64,000 nt of DNA from Chryseobacterium joostei (GTDB lineage Bacteria > Bacteroidota > Bacteroidia > Flavobacteriales > Weeksellaceae). This document shows positions 60,238 through 64,000 of this stretch, in pieces. A program made the position numbers and the translations under genes. Location: assembly GCF_003815775.1 (NCBI RefSeq), contig NZ_CP033926.1, positions 1,488,001 to 1,552,000 on the forward strand, given 5' to 3'. The notes under the pieces are model-generated. The model saw only the letters and a list, made by a program, of their open reading frames with translations. It searched no databases and was not told where the DNA came from. Each line of letters opens with the position of its first letter. Position 1 is the stretch's first letter.

Positions 60238-62181
60238 TTATTTCAAAAGATATTCCTGCATAAATCTGATCATTGCCAGACGCTGGAAATCTACATTTTC
60301 TTTTTTCCTGAACCCATGTCCTTCATTTTTAGCCTCAAGGTACCATACTGTTTTTCCTTGTCCTTTTAGTTTATCACGCATTTGAATAGCTTCTGAAACG
60401 GGAACTCTTGGATCATTGGTTCCCTGTACAATAAACATTGGCTTTTTAATCTTGTCAATATTATTGAGAGGAGCGATTTTAGTAAAGAATTCGGCCATTT
60501 TAGGGATTCTTTCATCACCATATTCTACTCTTCTTAGATCACGTCTGTACTCTTCTGTATTTTTAAGGAACGTATTAAAGTCAGATATTCCTACTACATC
60601 CATTGAACATCTAATTCTATCCGCATACTCATATGCTGTAGCCAGTGTCATAAATCCGCCGTAGCTTCCACCTGTAATCATAATTCTATCCTTATCCAGT
60701 TCCGGTTGCTGAGCAATCCAATCTAATAAGGCTCCGATATCTTTCACAGAATTCATTCTCAGATATCCGTTATCTGCCGCGATATAAGTTTTTCCAAACC
60801 CTGAAGACCCTCTTACGTTAGGATAGATCAGCGCAATTCCCATCTCATTGGAGAAATAATTGGATCCTCCCAAAGAACTCGCCATGGATTGCCCCTCCGG
60901 ACCGCCATGAATGGAGATTAAAACCGGTCTTTTTCCCGTGAACTTAGCCGATGCAGGATAATAAAAGCCTGTAATTTTCATTCCGTCAAAGCTTTTCCAG
61001 TCGATCAATTTTGGAATAGCCATATCTGCGGGCTGCATTTCACCAAGTTCACTGTCCGTCCATCTTTCAATATTCTGAGAAGCAATATCCAACTTATAGA
61101 TATCTGAACCGGAATTGGCTGTAGACTGTGAAAAATAAATATTTTTCCCATCTCCGGAAAACTTACCTCCTCCGATAAGTCCTACAGGAATTTTACTTAC
61201 AGCTGCATATTTCTGTGTATTTGTATCTAAAATATACAGTTTATTGATCCCGCTTTCATTGGTAATAAAGGTAAGCTTAGACTTATCCTTAGATAAATCA
61301 TAACTTTCAACATTCCAAGGAATAGAAGTCGTTAGGTAATTATTTTTTTTAGTCTTTAAATTAAATATAGCCAATCGGCTGAATTCATTGTCACGGTCCG
61401 TAACATAGTAAATTTCATCTGGATTTTTTCCGAAGGAAGCATTAAGCTGAACAATTCCTTTTTCTTTTCGGTCTGTAATAGGTTCTAGCTTTTTCGTATC
61501 TAAATCATAGATATATAGATAGGAATCATTAGCAGAAACATATTCTGTGATCAATAATTTTTTATTGTCATCAGAAATATCATTGATTCCCCATCCACCG
61601 CCTTTCAGTTCCAAAACAGATTGTGTTTCTTCCGGTTTTAAAGGGTTCATATAATAAATATCACGATCTCCTCCATTTCTTTTTGTGGAAGTAAAATAAA
61701 AACCGGAACCATCTTTTTTCCAGGTAACTCCGCCGTTTTGAGACCTCCCGCCATCGGTAAGAAGCTTAGACTCCATCGTTTTCAAATTCAGGCTGTAAAG
61801 CTGTCCAAATTCATTCCCGCCTGTATCCTTCGAATACACAAGATATTCTCCTTTTGTAGGTTCATAGGAAGCGGTATTCACTGGTTCTTCAAAGAATGTA
61901 ATTTGCTTTCTTGCACCCATTGGTGTGATTATTTTATGCAATTGATTTGTAGAACCAAAACGGGTAACTGCAAGAATCTCTTTACCATTAGGATGAATAT
62001 CTGCAAGGCTTGCATTTCTTCCTTCTGAATATTTTTTAATGGCCTGCCCCAAAGACTTTGGAATAGGCAATATATTTTCCGCGATTAGATTTTCGTTGGA
62101 AGTTACGAATTCATTTTTATTTTGTGCCTGGGAAAATATTCCCGCCAGCATAAAAAGGGCTATGATAGATTTATTTCTCAT
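60238..62181 (-). CDS. secreted S9 family (prolyl oligopeptidase-like) peptidase
   Basis: This 647-residue protein has a signal peptide ending SQAQ at about residue 20. The N-terminal half is a WD-like/TolB propeller (GVTWKKDGSGFYFTSTKRNG). The C-terminal half is an alpha/beta hydrolase with GGSYGGF (nucleophile Ser), GTNDPRVPVSEA (Asp) and NEGHGF (His) in order. Family S9 peptidases cleave short peptides, often after Pro. It is a periplasmic peptide digester. Single gene with its own terminator. Confidence 0.92.
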   Translation of the reverse strand: MRNKSIIALFMLAGIFSQAQNKNEFVTSNENLIAENILPIPKSLGQAIKKYSEGRNASLADIHPNGKEILAVTRFGSTNQLHKIITPMGARKQITFFEEPVNTASYEPTKGEYLVYSKDTGGNEFGQLYSLNLKTMESKLLTDGGRSQNGGVTWKKDGSGFYFTSTKRNGGDRDIYYMNPLKPEETQSVLELKGGGWGINDISDDNKKLLITEYVSANDSYLYIYDLDTKKLEPITDRKEKGIVQLNASFGKNPDEIYYVTDRDNEFSRLAIFNLKTKKNNYLTTSIPWNVESYDLSKDKSKLTFITNESGINKLYILDTNTQKYAAVSKIPVGLIGGGKFSGDGKNIYFSQSTANSGSDIYKLDIASQNIERWTDSELGEMQPADMAIPKLIDWKSFDGMKITGFYYPASAKFTGKRPVLISIHGGPEGQSMASSLGGSNYFSNEMGIALIYPNVRGSSGFGKTYIAADNGYLRMNSVKDIGALLDWIAQQPELDKDRIMITGGSYGGFMTLATAYEYADRIRCSMDVVGISDFNTFLKNTEEYRRDLRRVEYGDERIPKMAEFFTKIAPLNNIDKIKKPMFIVQGTNDPRVPVSEAIQMRDKLKGQGKTVWYLEAKNEGHGFRKKENVDFQRLAMIRFMQEYLLK

Positions 62182-62213
62182 GTTAAATTTTTACCGAAAT
62201 TAGTTATTTTTCA

Positions 62214-62241
62214 CAAAAAAACCACAGATAAAATCTGTGAT
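62214..62241 (-). terminator. terminator of the 62286 gene
   Basis: CACAGAT pairs with ATCTGTG around AAA. The flanking A-run becomes a T-run on the minus strand. Confidence 0.7.
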
Positions 62242-62285
62242 TGTGTAAGTAGAATCTATACTTATGTACCTTTCAAGTAGGTATA

Positions 62286-62888
62286 TTATTTATTATTATA
62301 TAATTCCAAAACTTTGATAAGATCTTCATCTTTTTTTGATTTATCAATTAATGCCAAAAGTTCAGGGTAATCTTTCAGTTTTTCTTTAAGATTATTTTTA
62401 ATACTAGGATTAAAAAAGCCGGATTCATTGGTGAGTTTTCCATCTTTCTTATCAATTAGAAAATCTACTTTATTCATTTTGTAGCCAACCAGCCCAACGT
62501 AAAAGTAATCTCTGTACCAGCTTATTTTACCGTGATATATTATTTCTATAAGACCAAAATCATTTTTAGCAAGATGAAGTGATGTTGAAGAAGTAAATTT
62601 TCTTATGACATTCTGAGGATCTGTAACTTCCATATAATCAATATCAAATTCACTTATCACATTCTTGTTTCCCAAAGAATCCAACATATTCACTTGTTTG
62701 ATATAAGTGGCTGCTGAAAATTTTTTATTAGTAAAAATCCCAATATTCTGAACTCTTGTTTTAATTGTATCTGTAGAGTTTTTCAATACATATTTTACAG
62801 GAAAATGATTTTCTTTATACTGAAACTGCTTCTGAGAAAACACAAATACAAAGCAGAGTAAAGAAAATAAAAATGTAATTTTTTTCAT
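62286..62888 (-). CDS. secreted protein of unknown function
   Basis: This protein has about 200 residues. The start at 62888 (MKKITFLFSLLCFVFVFSQ) gives a clean signal peptide; an ATG at 62897 adds three residues. The mature part has beta strands (AATYIKQVNMLDSLGNKNVISEFDIDYMEV) and the lysine-rich helical end LKDYPELLALIDKSKKDEDLIKVLE. No motif is recognised. It is immediately downstream of the lpd terminator on the same strand. Confidence 0.65.
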   Translation of the reverse strand: MKKITFLFSLLCFVFVFSQKQFQYKENHFPVKYVLKNSTDTIKTRVQNIGIFTNKKFSAATYIKQVNMLDSLGNKNVISEFDIDYMEVTDPQNVIRKFTSSTSLHLAKNDFGLIEIIYHGKISWYRDYFYVGLVGYKMNKVDFLIDKKDGKLTNESGFFNPSIKNNLKEKLKDYPELLALIDKSKKDEDLIKVLELYNNK

Positions 62889-62901
62889 GAAAATCAATTA
62901 A

Positions 62902-62930
62902 AAAAGCTCAGAAAAATCTGAGCTTTTGTT
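62902..62930 (-). terminator. terminator of the lpd gene
   Basis: AAAAGCTCAG pairs with CTGAGCTTTT around AAAAAT. The minus-strand read has T's after it. Confidence 0.85.
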
Positions 62931-62955
62931 ATATAAATTTCTGTATAATTTCAGA

Positions 62956-64000
62956 TTAGATGTGAATTACTTCACCGTAAGCTGCTGCTGCTGCTTCCAT
63001 AATTGCTTCAGAAACTGTTGGGTGTGGGTGGATTGATTTGATGATTTCGTGACCTGTAGTTTCCAGTTTTCTTGCTACTACAGCTTCTGCAACCATATCA
63101 GTTACTCCTTCACCAATCATGTGGCATCCTAACCACTCGCCATATTTAGCATCAAAAATTACTTTGATAAACCCATCCGTATTTCCGTTGGCAGTAGCTT
63201 TACCACTTGCAGAAAGAGGGAATTTACCAACTTTGATTTCGTATCCTTTTTCTTTAGCCTGCTTTTCTGTAAGACCTACAGAAGCTACTTCAGGGTGACA
63301 GTATGTGCATCCAGGGATATTGCCATAGTCGATTTTCTCAACATGCATTCCTTTAATTTTCTCAACACAAGTGATTCCTTCTGCAGAAGCAACGTGAGCC
63401 AATGCCTGAGTTGGGATAATATCTCCGATTGCATAGTAACCAGGTACTGAAGTTTCGTACCATTCGTTTACTAAAACTCTACCTTTATCTGTTTGGATAC
63501 CTACTTCTTCTAAACCAATGTTTTCGATGTTTGCAGCAATACCTACAGCAGATAACAATACATCAGCTTCAAGAGTAATATTTCCGTTAGCAGTTTTAAC
63601 GTTAGCTTTTACTCCTTCTCCTGTAGTATCCACGCTTTCTACTGAAGCATTTGTCATGATCTCAATTCCTGATTTTTTCAGAGACTTCTCTAAGTGCTTA
63701 GAGATCTCCTCATCTTCTACAGGAACGATGTTTGGCATAAATTCTACAACAGTCACCTTTGTTCCCATTGTATTATAGAAATCAGCAAATTCTACTCCGA
63801 TAGCTCCAGAACCTACAACGATCATAGATTTTGGTTGTTCAGGAAGAGATAATGCCTGTCTGTATCCGATTACTTTTTTACCATCCTGTGGCAAGTTTGG
63901 TAATTCTCTTGAGCGTGCACCTGTTGCAATAATGATATTGCTTGCAGTATATTCTACTACTTTACCGTCTTTATCTGTAACAGAAACTTTTTTACCTTTC
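62956..64000 (-). CDS. lpdA: dihydrolipoyl dehydrogenase, C-terminal part (5' end outside window)
   Basis: The frame runs off the right edge at 64000. About 348 residues are seen. They contain the NAD-binding motif VVGSGAIGVEFADF, GYYAIGDII with the FAD-binding Asp, and the dimerisation end HPHPTVSEAIMEAAAAAYG with the active-site His. The upstream FAD-binding dinucleotide fold and redox CysxxxxCys lie outside. It is the E3 subunit of 2-oxoacid dehydrogenase complexes and the glycine cleavage system. A terminator follows at 62902. Confidence 0.93.
   Translation of the reverse strand, partial: KGKKVSVTDKDGKVVEYTASNIIIATGARSRELPNLPQDGKKVIGYRQALSLPEQPKSMIVVGSGAIGVEFADFYNTMGTKVTVVEFMPNIVPVEDEEISKHLEKSLKKSGIEIMTNASVESVDTTGEGVKANVKTANGNITLEADVLLSAVGIAANIENIGLEEVGIQTDKGRVLVNEWYETSVPGYYAIGDIIPTQALAHVASAEGITCVEKIKGMHVEKIDYGNIPGCTYCHPEVASVGLTEKQAKEKGYEIKVGKFPLSASGKATANGNTDGFIKVIFDAKYGEWLGCHMIGEGVTDMVAEAVVARKLETTGHEIIKSIHPHPTVSEAIMEAAAAAYGEVIHI

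Noticed and set aside
1-64000. tRNA, rRNA or CRISPR array
   Set aside because: Reading both strands I found no cloverleaf, no rRNA block and no regularly spaced short repeats.

Overview
The window looks like a chromosomal segment of a Flavobacteriia member, most likely Chryseobacterium or a close relative. The reasons are low GC content, promoters with TTTG and TAnnTTTG boxes, weak ribosome binding sites, SusC/SusD uptake genes, type IX secretion (T9SS) sorting domains, a GldA-like ATPase, and a class A (A2-like) beta-lactamase. I identified no rRNA, tRNA or CRISPR array.

Layout. 1-6.1 kb: ordinary chromosome, with the end of an AraC regulator, a small outer-membrane protein, a PhzF isomerase, an 800-residue MG2/TonB-plug surface protein and a WGR-DUF4240 protein. 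6.2-10.7 kb: an AT-rich accessory segment with a large stem-loop, an XRE regulator, a two-gene ATPase plus TOPRIM module (a likely phage-defence system of the OLD/PARIS type), a broken REP-associated transposase and a copy of a dispersed repeat. 10.8-13.4 kb: a lipoprotein with a glycine-rich linker and a JAMM-like metalloprotease signature, followed by two duplicated small lipoproteins. 13.4-25.9 kb: a stress and cell-envelope cluster. It holds a large protein of unknown function, a degenerate CinA protein, an AraC regulator, a GH130 plus glycosyltransferase operon, a ChaA-type cation/proton antiporter, a CsbD-like protein, a cupin, a ferritin-like DUF892 protein with a histone-H1-like tail, and two inverted copies of one small unknown protein. 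26-30.4 kb: small secreted or lipoprotein genes with two palindromic hairpins and two more copies of the dispersed repeat.

30.4-40.9 kb: a 5.3-kb tandem duplication. Each unit encodes a beta-helix-like secreted protein and a 1,150-residue RCC1-repeat/fibronectin protein with a T9SS sorting domain, each behind a long leader and a recognisable promoter. 41-45 kb: a serine hydrolase, a secreted adenosine-deaminase-like enzyme and a structured intergenic RNA candidate. 45-50 kb: a SusC/SusD pair preceded by a 51-residue leader peptide whose end is packed with Met and Cys codons, followed by mutually exclusive hairpins. This suggests translation-coupled attenuation sensing sulphur amino acids. 50-54.8 kb: a beta-lactamase plus serine hydrolase operon, a 292-bp tandem repeat and an acyltransferase. 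55-64 kb: a LytS/LytTR two-component pair, a GldA-like ATPase, a patatin-like lipase, an S9 peptidase and the C-terminal part of dihydrolipoyl dehydrogenase, which runs off the window.

The best candidates for undescribed biology are the ATPase/TOPRIM module (7.1-9.7 kb), the Met/Cys leader upstream of SusCD (45.1-45.4 kb) and the JAMM-lipoprotein cluster (10.8-13.3 kb). All function calls come from reading the sequence. No database search was possible.
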